In this document: in pieces, positions 48,643 to 57,402 of the stretch | Position numbering within the stretch: position 1 is the stretch's first letter | Layout of the letters: each line of letters starts with the position of its first letter | DNA from: Azospirillum endophyticum | GTDB taxonomy: Bacteria; Pseudomonadota; Alphaproteobacteria; Azospirillales; Azospirillaceae | Direction: 5' to 3' | Assembly: GCF_016595245.1 (NCBI RefSeq) | Contig: NZ_JAENHM010000073.1 | Location: 783,617-847,616, forward strand | DNA length: 64,000 bases | Program-made: the position numbers and the translations under genes | The notes under the pieces: generated by a model | Seen by the model: only the letters and a program-made list of their open reading frames with translations | Told to the model about the DNA's origin: nothing | The model's database searches: none

Positions 48643-49515
48643 TTATGCGGCGGAGAAGCTTCGCGCCAGTCCCCGCGCCACCGCCGCCAGCTTGTGGTGC
48701 GCACCCAGCGTCACCCGCGCCTTCATCGGGTCGCGGGCCTTCAGCCGCCGCGACAGCGATTCGGCGAGGCTGAGGATCACCGCCGCCTCCATCCGCAGGC
48801 CTCGGTGCTGGATCAGGCCGGGCAGGGCGGCGGCGCGCTCCAGCAGCCGGTCGGTATGCTCCAGCGCCTGGTCGAAGATGGCACGCAGGCGGGCGTCGCT
48901 CTCGGCTTCGACCAAGCGCTCGACGCTGATCCCGGCCTCGTCGAACCAGGCCAGCGGAACGTAGCAGCGGCCGAGCTGCGTCCAATCCTCCCGCGCATCC
49001 TGCAGATGGTTCAGGATCTGCAGCGCGGAGCACAGCGCGTCGGAAGCCGGCCCGGCGGCCACCCCCTCGCCATGCAGTTCCAGCAGGTAGCGGCCAACCG
49101 GGTTGGCGGAGAATCGGCAGTAGAGAAGCAGGTCGCTCCAGCTGTGGCAGCGGGCGCCGACCGAATCGCGCCGGAAGGCGCGCAGGACCTGCCGGGCATG
49201 GCGGTCGCTGACGCCGGTCTTCTGCAGGCTTTCCCGCAGGTCGGTCGCCGGCTTCAGGTAGGCGTGCTTGGCCTGTCCGGAGGTCAGAGCCCGTTCCAGC
49301 GCCTCCAGATAGGCCAGCTTGGTCTCCGGCTCGAGATCCGGGTCGTCGGCGATGTCGTCGGCCAAGCGCACGAAGCGGTAGAAGGCGATCACATGCGGAC
49401 GCAGATGCTTCGGTATCAGGCGGGACGCGACGGGAAAATTCTCTCCCGATTCGTCCTTGCGTGCGACCGGACCGGTCTTGCGGGGTTTCGTCGGGGCGAT
49501 GTTGAAATCCGTCAT
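48643..49515 (-). CDS. hpnC: Hydroxysqualene synthase HpnC
   Basis: A 290-aa squalene/phytoene synthase-family enzyme turning presqualene diphosphate into hydroxysqualene. SGENFPVASRLIPKHLRPHVIAFYRF and RLADDIADDPDLEPETK are diagnostic; the second motif is LQILNHLQDAREDWTQLGRCYVP. ATG 49515 has AGGGATCCC upstream. It heads the hopanoid operon; the three enzymes together make squalene from farnesyl diphosphate. The squalene-hopene cyclase is not in this window. Confidence 0.95.
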   Translation of the reverse strand: MTDFNIAPTKPRKTGPVARKDESGENFPVASRLIPKHLRPHVIAFYRFVRLADDIADDPDLEPETKLAYLEALERALTSGQAKHAYLKPATDLRESLQKTGVSDRHARQVLRAFRRDSVGARCHSWSDLLLYCRFSANPVGRYLLELHGEGVAAGPASDALCSALQILNHLQDAREDWTQLGRCYVPLAWFDEAGISVERLVEAESDARLRAIFDQALEHTDRLLERAAALPGLIQHRGLRMEAAVILSLAESLSRRLKARDPMKARVTLGAHHKLAAVARGLARSFSAA

Positions 49516-49638
49516 GGGATCCCTGCCTGCTGCGCGTCGGGGCTGGCGGTGCGACCGTGTGTGCTTCATATAGGCGTAGCAACAGGCTTTGGCCCGTCCT
49601 TCCAACACTCCTCCCCTCTTTTTCCAATCGGGCATCCC

Positions 49639-50493
49639 ATGGTGAAGGCTGCGACCGACCTGTCCTATTGCGGACGGGAGGTTCGGAAATATGACAACGA
49701 CCACTTTCTGGCAGGTCTGTTCACCCCCGCCGACCGTCGCGAAGCGACCTTCGCACTCTATGCCTTCAACCTGGAGATCGCCAAGACACGCGAGGTGGTC
49801 AGCGAACCGATCCTGGGCCAGATGCGACTGCAATTCTGGCGCGATGGCATCGAGGCCGTCTATGAGGACGGACCCGTACCGCGCCACGAGGTGATGGAGC
49901 CGCTTGCCCAGGCGGCGCGCCGGATGGGGCTGAGCCGCACGCTGTTCGACCGGCTGATCGATGCCCGGGAAGCCGACCTCGACGACACCCCGCCGGCCGA
50001 CCTGGCCTGCCTCGTCAACTATGCCGAGGTGACCGGGGCGCCGCTGGTCCAGCTGGCAGTGGAGATCCTGGGGGTGCGGGACGAGGTGGCGATGGCGGCC
50101 GGCCGCCATGTCGGCATCGCCTATGCCCTCGCCGGCATCCTGCGCGCGGTGCCTTTCCTGGCCCGGCAGCACCGTCGGCACCTGCCGGAAGACCTGATGC
50201 AGCGGCACGGAGCCAGGAGCGAGGATCTGTTCGCCGGACGCTCGGCCACGGAACTGCGGCCGGTGGTGGGGGAGATCGCCGCGGTCGCCCGCAAGCATCT
50301 GGCCGAGGCCCGCGGATTGCGCCGGGACGTGCCGAAGGCCGCGGTGCCGGCGCTGCTGCCGGCGTCCCTGGCCGACCTGCATCTAGGGGTGATCGAACGC
50401 GAGGGCAACGACGTATTCGCTCCGCGCGTCCTGCTGGCCAACCCGTTCCGGCAGATCCGGCTGGGCTGGGCGGCGATGCGCGGGCGATACTGA
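49639..50493 (+). CDS. Squalene/phytoene synthase-fold protein, NDUFAF6-like
   Basis: A 284-aa homologue of the same fold as HpnC/HpnD, but both catalytic Asp-rich motifs are replaced: the first position reads FNLEIAKTREVV and the second reads ALAGILRAVPFLARQHRRHLPEDLM. That loss is typical of the complex I assembly factor NDUFAF6 and its bacterial relatives, so it is probably not a prenyl synthase. CGREVRKYDNDHFLAGLF at the start is a family hallmark. It is divergent from hpnC across a 123-nt gap. Confidence 0.88.
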   Translation: MVKAATDLSYCGREVRKYDNDHFLAGLFTPADRREATFALYAFNLEIAKTREVVSEPILGQMRLQFWRDGIEAVYEDGPVPRHEVMEPLAQAARRMGLSRTLFDRLIDAREADLDDTPPADLACLVNYAEVTGAPLVQLAVEILGVRDEVAMAAGRHVGIAYALAGILRAVPFLARQHRRHLPEDLMQRHGARSEDLFAGRSATELRPVVGEIAAVARKHLAEARGLRRDVPKAAVPALLPASLADLHLGVIEREGNDVFAPRVLLANPFRQIRLGWAAMRGRY

Positions 50494-50515
50494 CGCCCGC
50501 GCATCCTGCCGCCGG

Positions 50516-51859
50516 TCATCCTTTCAGCCAGCCGTCCAGGTCGGCCAGTCCGCGGCGGGTGTAGGCCAGCTTGCGGTCGCGGCCGCGGATCTTGTCGTCC
50601 ACCGGCGGGAACAGGCCGAAATTGACGTTCATCGGCTGGTAGGTCTCCGCCTCAGCCCCGCCGGTGATGTGGCCGAGGATGGCGCCGAGCGCCGTGGTCG
50701 CCGGCGGCACGCTGATCTCCTGGCCCAGCCGTTCGGCGGCGGCGAAGCGGCCGGCGAGCAGGCCGACGGCGGCGCTCTCCACATAGCCCTCGCACCCCGT
50801 GACCTGACCGGCGAAGCGCAGGCGGGGCAGCGACTTCAGCCGCAGGGCGCCATCCAGAATGCGCGGGCTGTTCAGGAAGGTGTTGCGGTGCATGCCGCCG
50901 AGCCGCGCGAACTCGGCATTCTCCAGGCCGGGGATCATGCGGAAGATGCGCGCCTGTTCGGCATGGCGCAGCTTGGTCTGGAAGCCGACGAGGTTGTACA
51001 GCGTGCCCAGGGCGTTATCCTGGCGCAGTTGGACCACCGCATAGGGGCGGCGTTCCGGCTTGTGCGGATTGGTCAGGCCGACCGGCTTCATCGGGCCGTA
51101 GCGCAGCGTATCGACCCCGCGTTCCGCCATCACCTCGATCGGCAGGCAGCCTTCGAAGTAGGGGGTATTCTTCTCCCACTCCTTGAAGTCGAGCTTCTCG
51201 CCGGCGATCAGCGCGTCGATGAAGGCGCGGTACTCGTCCTTCTCGAAGGCGCAGTTGATGTAATCCTTGCCGGTGCCGCCGGGGCCGGGCTTGTCATAGC
51301 GCGACTGGAACCATGCCTTCGACAGATCGACGCTCTCCAGATAGACGATGGGAGCGATGGCGTCGAAGAAGGCCAGCGATTCCTCGCCGGTCTGGGTGCG
51401 CACGGCCTCGGCCAGGGCAGGGGAGGTCAGGGGGCCGGTGGCGACGATGACGCTGTCCCAGTCCTCGGGCGGCAGGCCGGCGACCTCCTCGCGCTGGATG
51501 GTGATGAGGGGGTGGGTGGAGATGGCTTCCGTCACCGCATCGGCGAAGCCGTCGCGGTCCATGGCGAGTGCGCCGCCGGCCGGCACCTTGTGCGCGTCGG
51601 CGCAGCGCAGGATCAGCGAGCCGCAGCGTCGCATCTCCTCATGCAACAGCCCCACCGCGTTGTATTCGGCATCGTCCGACCGGAAGGAGTTGGAGCAGAC
51701 CAGCTCCGCCAGCTTGTCGGTATCGTGGGCCTCGGTCTTGCGGACCGGCCGCATCTCGTGCAGCACGACGGGCACGCCGCGGGAGGCGAGCTGCCAAGCG
51801 GCTTCCGAGCCGGCGAGACCGCCGCCGACGACATGGACAGGGCGAAGGGTGTCGGACAT
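50516..51859 (-). CDS. trmFO: Folate/FAD-dependent tRNA (uracil-54) methyltransferase TrmFO
   Basis: A 447-aa enzyme that makes ribothymidine-54 in tRNA with methylenetetrahydrofolate as donor. The FAD motif is VHVVGGGLAGSEAAWQLASRG. Family blocks are LAELVCSNSFRSDD, TGPLTSPALA, and VTGCEGYVESAAVGLLAGRFAA. ATG 51859 has GGAAAG about 7 nt upstream. It converges with the NDUFAF6-like gene across 22 nt. Confidence 0.97.
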   Translation of the reverse strand: MSDTLRPVHVVGGGLAGSEAAWQLASRGVPVVLHEMRPVRKTEAHDTDKLAELVCSNSFRSDDAEYNAVGLLHEEMRRCGSLILRCADAHKVPAGGALAMDRDGFADAVTEAISTHPLITIQREEVAGLPPEDWDSVIVATGPLTSPALAEAVRTQTGEESLAFFDAIAPIVYLESVDLSKAWFQSRYDKPGPGGTGKDYINCAFEKDEYRAFIDALIAGEKLDFKEWEKNTPYFEGCLPIEVMAERGVDTLRYGPMKPVGLTNPHKPERRPYAVVQLRQDNALGTLYNLVGFQTKLRHAEQARIFRMIPGLENAEFARLGGMHRNTFLNSPRILDGALRLKSLPRLRFAGQVTGCEGYVESAAVGLLAGRFAAAERLGQEISVPPATTALGAILGHITGGAEAETYQPMNVNFGLFPPVDDKIRGRDRKLAYTRRGLADLDGWLKG

Positions 51860-51972
51860 TGGGACTTTCCAGAACACTGTGCGAAAGGCAGGCGGATCAG
51901 GGGCGGGTTATGGCGTCCTGGGTTTCGAAAATCCAGGACTGAGTGCGGTAGGCAATTGATCTCCCGGTTTGG

Positions 51973-52278
51973 TCAGCGCACCCACTCGATACCGTCGCGC
52001 TCCACGTCCTCACGATAACTTTTCCGTACGGTCGAGAGATCGACCACATCGACGAAATAGGGAACCGTACTCTCTTCCAGTTCATCGTCGATCTTGGCAA
52101 GCAGGCTGTGCGGCAGCGGCTCAAGCGGATCGATGGCGACGTCGATGTCGCTCCAATGCCCGCCATCGCCGCGGGCGCAGGAGCCGAACAGATAGACGCG
52201 CGCAGGGTGCTCGGCCAGATGCTTGAAGATGATGTGCCTGACCGTGTCGAGGTCACGCAGGCGTACCGGGTTCATCAT
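51973..52278 (-). CDS. Minimal nucleotidyltransferase (MNT) domain protein
   Basis: A 101-aa protein with the polymerase-beta-type motif RVYLFGSCARGDGGHWSDIDVAID, giving the GS and paired Asp residues of the active site. MNT proteins usually act as antitoxins to a HEPN partner gene; no HEPN gene adjoins it here, so it is orphan or works with a distant partner. ATG 52278 and 52275 are both possible starts. The 113-nt gap to trmFO contains no gene. Confidence 0.82.
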   Translation of the reverse strand: MMNPVRLRDLDTVRHIIFKHLAEHPARVYLFGSCARGDGGHWSDIDVAIDPLEPLPHSLLAKIDDELEESTVPYFVDVVDLSTVRKSYREDVERDGIEWVR

Positions 52279-52321
52279 GGAACGCAGCCTAACACAGATC
52301 CATTCGGCGCGCGGGCATGGG

Positions 52322-52353
52322 AAAAGGCCGGCCCCCCGTATGGAAGGCCGGCT
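52322..52353 (-). terminator. Rho-independent terminator of the Thr-rich lipoprotein gene
   Basis: GCCGGCC (52327-52333) pairs with GGCCGGC (52346-52352). On the minus strand the stem is followed by CTTTTCCC (AAAA at 52322-52325 on plus). It lies about 75 nt beyond the stop codon at 52429. Confidence 0.7.
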
Positions 52354-52428
52354 GCAAGTCGTTCAGGAGTCAGTCAGAACATCGATCCAGGCGGAGTGTT
52401 GAGCCTAAACGTCAACCAAGGCAGCGGC

Positions 52429-52626
52429 TCACTCGCTCTTCGTCGTCGTGCTGCGTTCGACGGTGGTGGAGCCGGTCGGAGCCGGCGTCACGGTGGTCGA
52501 GCCGTAGCTGGGCGTGGTGGTGGTCGTGGTCGTCGTGCTGGTGGTGGACTTGTCGGAACCGCAAGCCGCCAGCAGCAGGGCGGCCCCCAGGGCCGCGCCC
52601 ACGCCGGTCAGAAGCGTCTTGCTCAT
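52429..52626 (-). CDS. Small Thr/Ser-rich lipoprotein
   Basis: A 65-aa precursor: a signal peptide (TLLTGVGAALGAALLLAAC, lipobox LAAC) and a mature tail of about 43 residues that is mostly Thr and Ser (STTSTTTTTTTTPSYGSTTV). No domain is recognisable. ATG 52626 has GAGAGG directly upstream, and a perfect 12-bp hairpin ends 8 nt before the start codon. It lies downstream of uvrA on the same strand. Confidence 0.72.
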   Translation of the reverse strand: MSKTLLTGVGAALGAALLLAACGSDKSTTSTTTTTTTTPSYGSTTVTPAPTGSTTVERSTTTKSE

Positions 52627-52634
52627 GCCTCTCA

Positions 52635-52666
52635 TCTCCCATGCAGTGCGAACTCTGCATGGGAGA
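52635..52666 (-). promoter_or_regulatory. 12-bp hairpin between uvrA and the lipoprotein start
   Basis: TCTCCCATGCAG (52635-52646) and its perfect complement (52655-52666) flank an 8-nt loop. On the minus strand the 3' arm contains GGGAGA and ends 8 nt before the lipoprotein ATG. It could end uvrA mRNA or hide part of the ribosome binding site. No T-run follows. Confidence 0.5.
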
Positions 52667-52688
52667 ACACGGCGCAGCTTCCGTTTGT

Positions 52689-55556
52689 TCACGCTCTCTT
52701 TCGGGTTGCCGATTTCCGCACCGCCGGCTTCTCCTTCAGATAGGGGGCGAGGTAGCGGCCGGTGTAGCTGCGCCCCACCTTCGCGACGTCTTCCGGCGTA
52801 CCCTCCGCCACGATCTCGCCGCCGCCGGTGCCGCCTTCCGGCCCCAGGTCGATGATCCAGTCGGCGGTCTTGATGACCTCCAGATTGTGTTCGATCACCA
52901 GAACCGTGTTGCCCTGGTCGACCAGCGCATGGAGCACTTCCATCAGCTTCTCGACGTCGGCGAAATGCAGGCCGGTGGTCGGCTCGTCGAGGATGTACAG
53001 CGTGCGGCCGGTGGCGCGCCGGCTCAGTTCCTTGGACAGCTTGACGCGCTGCGCCTCGCCGCCCGACAAGGTGGTCGCCGCCTGCCCGATGTGGATGTAG
53101 CCCAAGCCCACCCGTTCCAGCGTGTCCATCTTGTCGCGGATGCCGGGGACCGCCTTGAAGAACTCCTTGCCCTCCTCGACCGTCATGTCCAGCACGTCGG
53201 CGATGGTCTTGTCGCGATAGGTGACTTCCAGGGTCTCGCGGTTGTAGCGCTTGCCGTGGCAGACGTCGCAGGTGACGTAGACGTCGGGCAGGAAGTGCAT
53301 CTCGATCTTGATGACGCCGTCGCCCTGGCAGGCCTCGCAGCGCCCGCCCTTGACGTTGAAGGAGAAGCGGCCCGGACCGTAGCCGCGCGCCTTCGATTCG
53401 GGCAGCCCGGCGAACCAGTCGCGGATCGGCGTGAAGGCGCCGGTGTAGGTCGCCGGGTTGGACCGCGGGGTGCGGCCGATCGGCGACTGGTCGATGTCGA
53501 TGACCTTGTCGAGATGCTCCAGCCCGAGCACGGCATCATGCTCGGCCGGATGCTCGCGGGCGCCCATCAGCTTGCGCGCCACCGCCTTGTAGAGCGTCTC
53601 GATGATCAGCGTCGACTTGCCGCCGCCCGACACGCCGGTCACGCAGGTGAAGGTGCCGAGCGGGATCTTGGTCGAGACGTTCCGTAGATTGTTGGCGCGC
53701 GCGCCCTGCACCTCCAGGAACTGGCCGGGATGGCCGGGCCGGCGGGTGTCGGGCACGGGAACGAAGCGGGTGCCGTTCAGATACTGGGCGGTGATGCTGT
53801 CGGGATTCTTCTGAACCTCTTCCGGCCGGCCCTGGGCGATGACGCTGCCGCCATGCTGGCCGGCCCCCGGTCCCATGTCGACCAGATAGTCGGCGCTGCG
53901 GATGGCATCCTCGTCATGCTCGACCACGATGACGGTGTTGCCGATGTCGCGCAGGCGCTTCAGCGTCTCCAGCAGGCGGTCGTTGTCGCGCTGATGCAGC
54001 CCGATGGACGGTTCGTCCAGCACATACAGAACGCCGGTCAGGCCGGAGCCGATCTGGGAGGCCAGCCGGATCCGCTGGCTCTCGCCACCGGACAGGGTGC
54101 CGGATCCCCGGCTGAGCGTCAGATACTCGAGGCCCACCGCATTGAGAAAGCCCAGCCGCTCGTTGATTTCCTTCAGGATGCGGTAGGCGATCTCGCGGTC
54201 CTTCGGACGCAGATGCTCGTTCAGTTCGCTGAACCAGGCGCCGGCACCGGCGATGGACAGTTCCGCCGCTTCGGAGATGCTGCGTCCGCGGACCTTGACC
54301 GCCAGCGCTTCCGGCTTCAGCCGAGCGCCCTTGCAGACCTCGCAGGGCTGCGACGACTGGTATTTCGACAGCTCGTCCCGGGTCCAGGCGCTGTCGGTCT
54401 CGCGGAAACGCCGTTCCAGGTTGTTGACGATGCCCTCGAACGCCTTGTTGGTCTCGTAGCGCCGCAGGCCGTCATCATAGGTCATGGTGATGGCCGACGC
54501 GCCCGAGCCGAACAGGATGGTCTGCCGCACCATCTCCGGCAGATCCTGCCAGGGTGTGGTCATCGACGCGCCGAAATGCTTGCAGATGCTCTCCAGCGTC
54601 TGGTCGTAGTATTTCGAGGTCGAACCGGCCCAGGGGGCGACGGCACCCTTGGCGAGGGTCAGCCGCTCGTCCGGTACCACCAGCATCGGGTCGAAATAGA
54701 TCTTGCTGCCCAGCCCGTCGCAGGCCGGACAGGCGCCGAACGGGTTGTTGAAGGAGAACAGCCGCGGTTCGATCTCCGGAATGGTGAATCCGCTGACCGG
54801 GCAGGCGAATTTCTGCGAGAAGACGGTCTGCTCGTTGGTCTCGGCATTCTCGACCCAGACGATGCCGTCGGCCAGACCCAGCGCGGTCTCCAGCGAATCG
54901 GCCAGACGGTTGCCCAGCCCCTCGCGCACCACGATGCGGTCGACCACCACCTCGATGTCGTGCTTCAGCTTCTTGTTGAGCGCCGGCACCTCGTCGATCT
55001 CGTACATGGTGCCGTCAACCCGCACGCGCTGGAAGCCGCGCTTGCGCAGGTCCTGGATTTCCTTCTTGTATTCGCCCTTGCGGCCGCGCACGAAGGGGGC
55101 CAGCAGCAGCAGGCGCGTGCCATCCGGCATGGCCATGATGCGGTCGACCATCTGGCTGACCGTCTGGCTTTCGATCGGCAGCCCGGTGGCCGGCGAATAG
55201 GGAATGCCGACGCGCGCCCACAGCAGGCGCATGTAATCGTAGATCTCCGTCACCGTGCCGACGGTGGAGCGGGGATTCTTCGACGTCGTCTTCTGTTCGA
55301 TCGAGATGGCGGGGGACAGCCCTTCGATCGAATCGACGTCCGGCTTCTGCATCAGCTCCAGGAACTGGCGCGCGTAGGCCGAGAGGCTCTCCACGTAGCG
55401 TCTTTGGCCCTCGGCATAGATCGTGTCGAAGGCGAGCGACGACTTGCCCGATCCCGACAGGCCGGTGATGACGATCAGCTCGTCGCGCGGCAGATCCACA
55501 TCGACGTTCTTCAGGTTATGTTCCCGCGCGCCGCGGACGCTGATGTATTTGTTCAT
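52689..55556 (-). CDS. uvrA: Excinuclease ABC subunit A
   Basis: A 955-aa DNA damage-recognition ATPase of nucleotide excision repair. Two ABC modules are visible: Walker A GLSGSGKSSL near residue 34 and GVSGGGKSTL near 645, with signatures LSGGESQRIRLA and LSGGEAQRVKLS. Zinc-finger cysteines are at CPVSGF ... CPACDG, CEVCKGARL and CEACQGDGV ... CDVCHGKRYN. Length and ends are normal. No SOS box was sought beyond inspection, and none is obvious in the 144-nt upstream gap. Confidence 0.98.
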   Translation of the reverse strand: MNKYISVRGAREHNLKNVDVDLPRDELIVITGLSGSGKSSLAFDTIYAEGQRRYVESLSAYARQFLELMQKPDVDSIEGLSPAISIEQKTTSKNPRSTVGTVTEIYDYMRLLWARVGIPYSPATGLPIESQTVSQMVDRIMAMPDGTRLLLLAPFVRGRKGEYKKEIQDLRKRGFQRVRVDGTMYEIDEVPALNKKLKHDIEVVVDRIVVREGLGNRLADSLETALGLADGIVWVENAETNEQTVFSQKFACPVSGFTIPEIEPRLFSFNNPFGACPACDGLGSKIYFDPMLVVPDERLTLAKGAVAPWAGSTSKYYDQTLESICKHFGASMTTPWQDLPEMVRQTILFGSGASAITMTYDDGLRRYETNKAFEGIVNNLERRFRETDSAWTRDELSKYQSSQPCEVCKGARLKPEALAVKVRGRSISEAAELSIAGAGAWFSELNEHLRPKDREIAYRILKEINERLGFLNAVGLEYLTLSRGSGTLSGGESQRIRLASQIGSGLTGVLYVLDEPSIGLHQRDNDRLLETLKRLRDIGNTVIVVEHDEDAIRSADYLVDMGPGAGQHGGSVIAQGRPEEVQKNPDSITAQYLNGTRFVPVPDTRRPGHPGQFLEVQGARANNLRNVSTKIPLGTFTCVTGVSGGGKSTLIIETLYKAVARKLMGAREHPAEHDAVLGLEHLDKVIDIDQSPIGRTPRSNPATYTGAFTPIRDWFAGLPESKARGYGPGRFSFNVKGGRCEACQGDGVIKIEMHFLPDVYVTCDVCHGKRYNRETLEVTYRDKTIADVLDMTVEEGKEFFKAVPGIRDKMDTLERVGLGYIHIGQAATTLSGGEAQRVKLSKELSRRATGRTLYILDEPTTGLHFADVEKLMEVLHALVDQGNTVLVIEHNLEVIKTADWIIDLGPEGGTGGGEIVAEGTPEDVAKVGRSYTGRYLAPYLKEKPAVRKSATRKRA

Positions 55557-55700
55557 GGAGTGTTCTTTTACCCGAAGCCAATCCGGATGGAAAGCGGCAA
55601 GCTGCCGCCACGCATGACGAAAAACGGACCGCCTGTGATCGGCCGGCTGACGATATATGCGCCTCGGTCCGTATTGCCACCGCCATCCGGCGCGGGTCGG

Positions 55701-57320
55701 TCATGACCAGAAGGGCGGCACCGCGCGGAAACGCTTCCACAGCTCGGGCAGAGCCTTGCGCCGCCTGTCCGATTGCCGGTCGATCCAGGCGGCGACCGCG
55801 CCGACCGTCTTCGGGTCCGCCCCGGTCAGCGAACCCAGCATGCGTGCGCTGGTGAGGGCATCCTGGTCGGCATCCAGCGCTGCCTGCAACGGCTCCAGCG
55901 CGGCGAAGAAGGGCAGGGCGGCAGCCTCCGGATAGAGCCCGCGGAAGAAGTCGGCGGTGTAGCGCAAGCTGCGCAGACGGCGGCGCAGCTTGTCGCGCCC
56001 CTTGGCGCCCTCCGGCGGCTTCATGGCCTTGCCGAGCTTCACCATCCGCTCCGACAGCCAGCCTCCTGCAAGCATCGAGACCGGGGCGGCCAGCGCGGCA
56101 CGCCGGTCTCCGTCGGCCTCCGACATCCAGCGGCCATGTTCGAGCCACGCGGCCAGCGCCAGCACCATGGTGGTGCAGCCGGGCGCCAGGATCGCCGCCA
56201 TCGCCTCGCGTGCCGGTCCGGCACCGGCGGCGCGGGCCAGGGAGGCCAGCCGCTCCAGCGCCGCGCGATCGATGCCGTCCGGCAGCGCCGGCTCGGCGAG
56301 AAGCGGATCGATGACCCCGGACGTCAGCACGTCCCAGCCCCGTGCCGGACCGAGCCGCTTGGCAAGCGTGCGGCTTTCCTCCGTCAACCGGTCGGCCTCG
56401 GGCGAGGCGACGAGGGGCGAGAAGAATCGATGGGCGATGCGCAGCCGGCGCAGCGCGATGCGCATGCGGTGCAGCCCCTCCACATCGCCGCCGGCCAGCG
56501 CGCAGGATTCGTTGGCGAGGAACTGACGCAACGCCTGGCGCAGGATGTGCCGGTAGGCCTCGGCCACCGTGGTGAGCGGCGACAGGCCGAGCGGCTCGGC
56601 CTCCACCGGCTTCGGCGCCTTGCCGGTGACCAGCCGCAACCCGGCCTCCGCCTTGCTTTCCGTGCCGATGCGCATGGGGACGGCTGCCTGGAGCGTCAAA
56701 GCCAGATCGAACAGGCTCGCGACCTTGCCGGCCTTCAATTCCAACTCCACCTCGCTGAGAGGCAGGGAAGTGCCGCCGGCATAGATGCCGCCGTCGTCCA
56801 CCGCCACCTCGACCGCGGTCAGCGGATCCGGGCGGATCAACAGGGTGGTTCGGCGGAAGTCGGTGATGAACAGGCAATCCAGTGCATCGAGCGCCGTCGC
56901 CGGCACCAGTCCGGCGACGCTGGGATCATGCAACACGCCGACGTCCACCGCTTCGCCGCCGACGATCCAATCCCATTCCCGCCGTACCGAGACGGCGGCG
57001 GAATCGCCGGGGCTGGCGCTGTTGACGGTCTTCAGGGTCTGGACGAAGCGGTCCCCCTCCTGCCGCACCCTCAGCGCCACCCCATTGGCGGCCAGCTTCA
57101 GGTCGGGCGTGTCGAAATAGGCGGTGCGCAGCCTCCGGGTCACCGCCGGACCGTCGGCCAGTGCCGCCAGCCCCGGCAGCGACGTCACCCGCGCCAGATC
57201 CGCGGGAGCCGCGTGCAGTTTCAGTTCCACCTCGCGGAAGGCGGAGGCGGAAGGCTGCTGCGGTTGGGGGCCGGCCGGCGGGCTGGTGGGCGGCGTCGCG
57301 GGTGGACTGACGGGGGTCAA
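55701..57320 (-). CDS. CYTH-CHAD domain protein
   Basis: A 539-aa cytoplasmic protein. The CYTH domain (residues about 28-235) starts with the triphosphate-tunnel motif REVELKLHA (ExExK). The CHAD domain (about 255-530) shows GLHRMRIALRRLRIAHRFF and LRRRLRSLRYTADFFRGLYPEA, conserved Arg/His-rich helices that bind polyphosphate. It may be an inorganic triphosphatase. The adjoining SixA-like, ppk1 and ppx genes fit a polyphosphate role. No ATG is available before the CYTH motif; TTG 57320 with GGAGG 10 nt upstream is the best start. Confidence 0.9.
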   Translation of the reverse strand: MTPVSPPATPPTSPPAGPQPQQPSASAFREVELKLHAAPADLARVTSLPGLAALADGPAVTRRLRTAYFDTPDLKLAANGVALRVRQEGDRFVQTLKTVNSASPGDSAAVSVRREWDWIVGGEAVDVGVLHDPSVAGLVPATALDALDCLFITDFRRTTLLIRPDPLTAVEVAVDDGGIYAGGTSLPLSEVELELKAGKVASLFDLALTLQAAVPMRIGTESKAEAGLRLVTGKAPKPVEAEPLGLSPLTTVAEAYRHILRQALRQFLANESCALAGGDVEGLHRMRIALRRLRIAHRFFSPLVASPEADRLTEESRTLAKRLGPARGWDVLTSGVIDPLLAEPALPDGIDRAALERLASLARAAGAGPAREAMAAILAPGCTTMVLALAAWLEHGRWMSEADGDRRAALAAPVSMLAGGWLSERMVKLGKAMKPPEGAKGRDKLRRRLRSLRYTADFFRGLYPEAAALPFFAALEPLQAALDADQDALTSARMLGSLTGADPKTVGAVAAWIDRQSDRRRKALPELWKRFRAVPPFWS

Positions 57321-57402
57321 GGGTCGGCATCCTCCCGTATCCGGCCTGGGTGGCCTTGGATGAAACAGGTCTATCCGTGGATACCCCAACCGCCGCCGCA
57401 GG

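Noticed and set aside
52500..52560. Trinucleotide-like tract (GTG/GTC runs) as a phase-variable repeat
   Set aside because: The tract encodes the Thr-rich part of the lipoprotein with mixed ACC/ACG/ACT codons; the units are not identical and so unlikely to slip.
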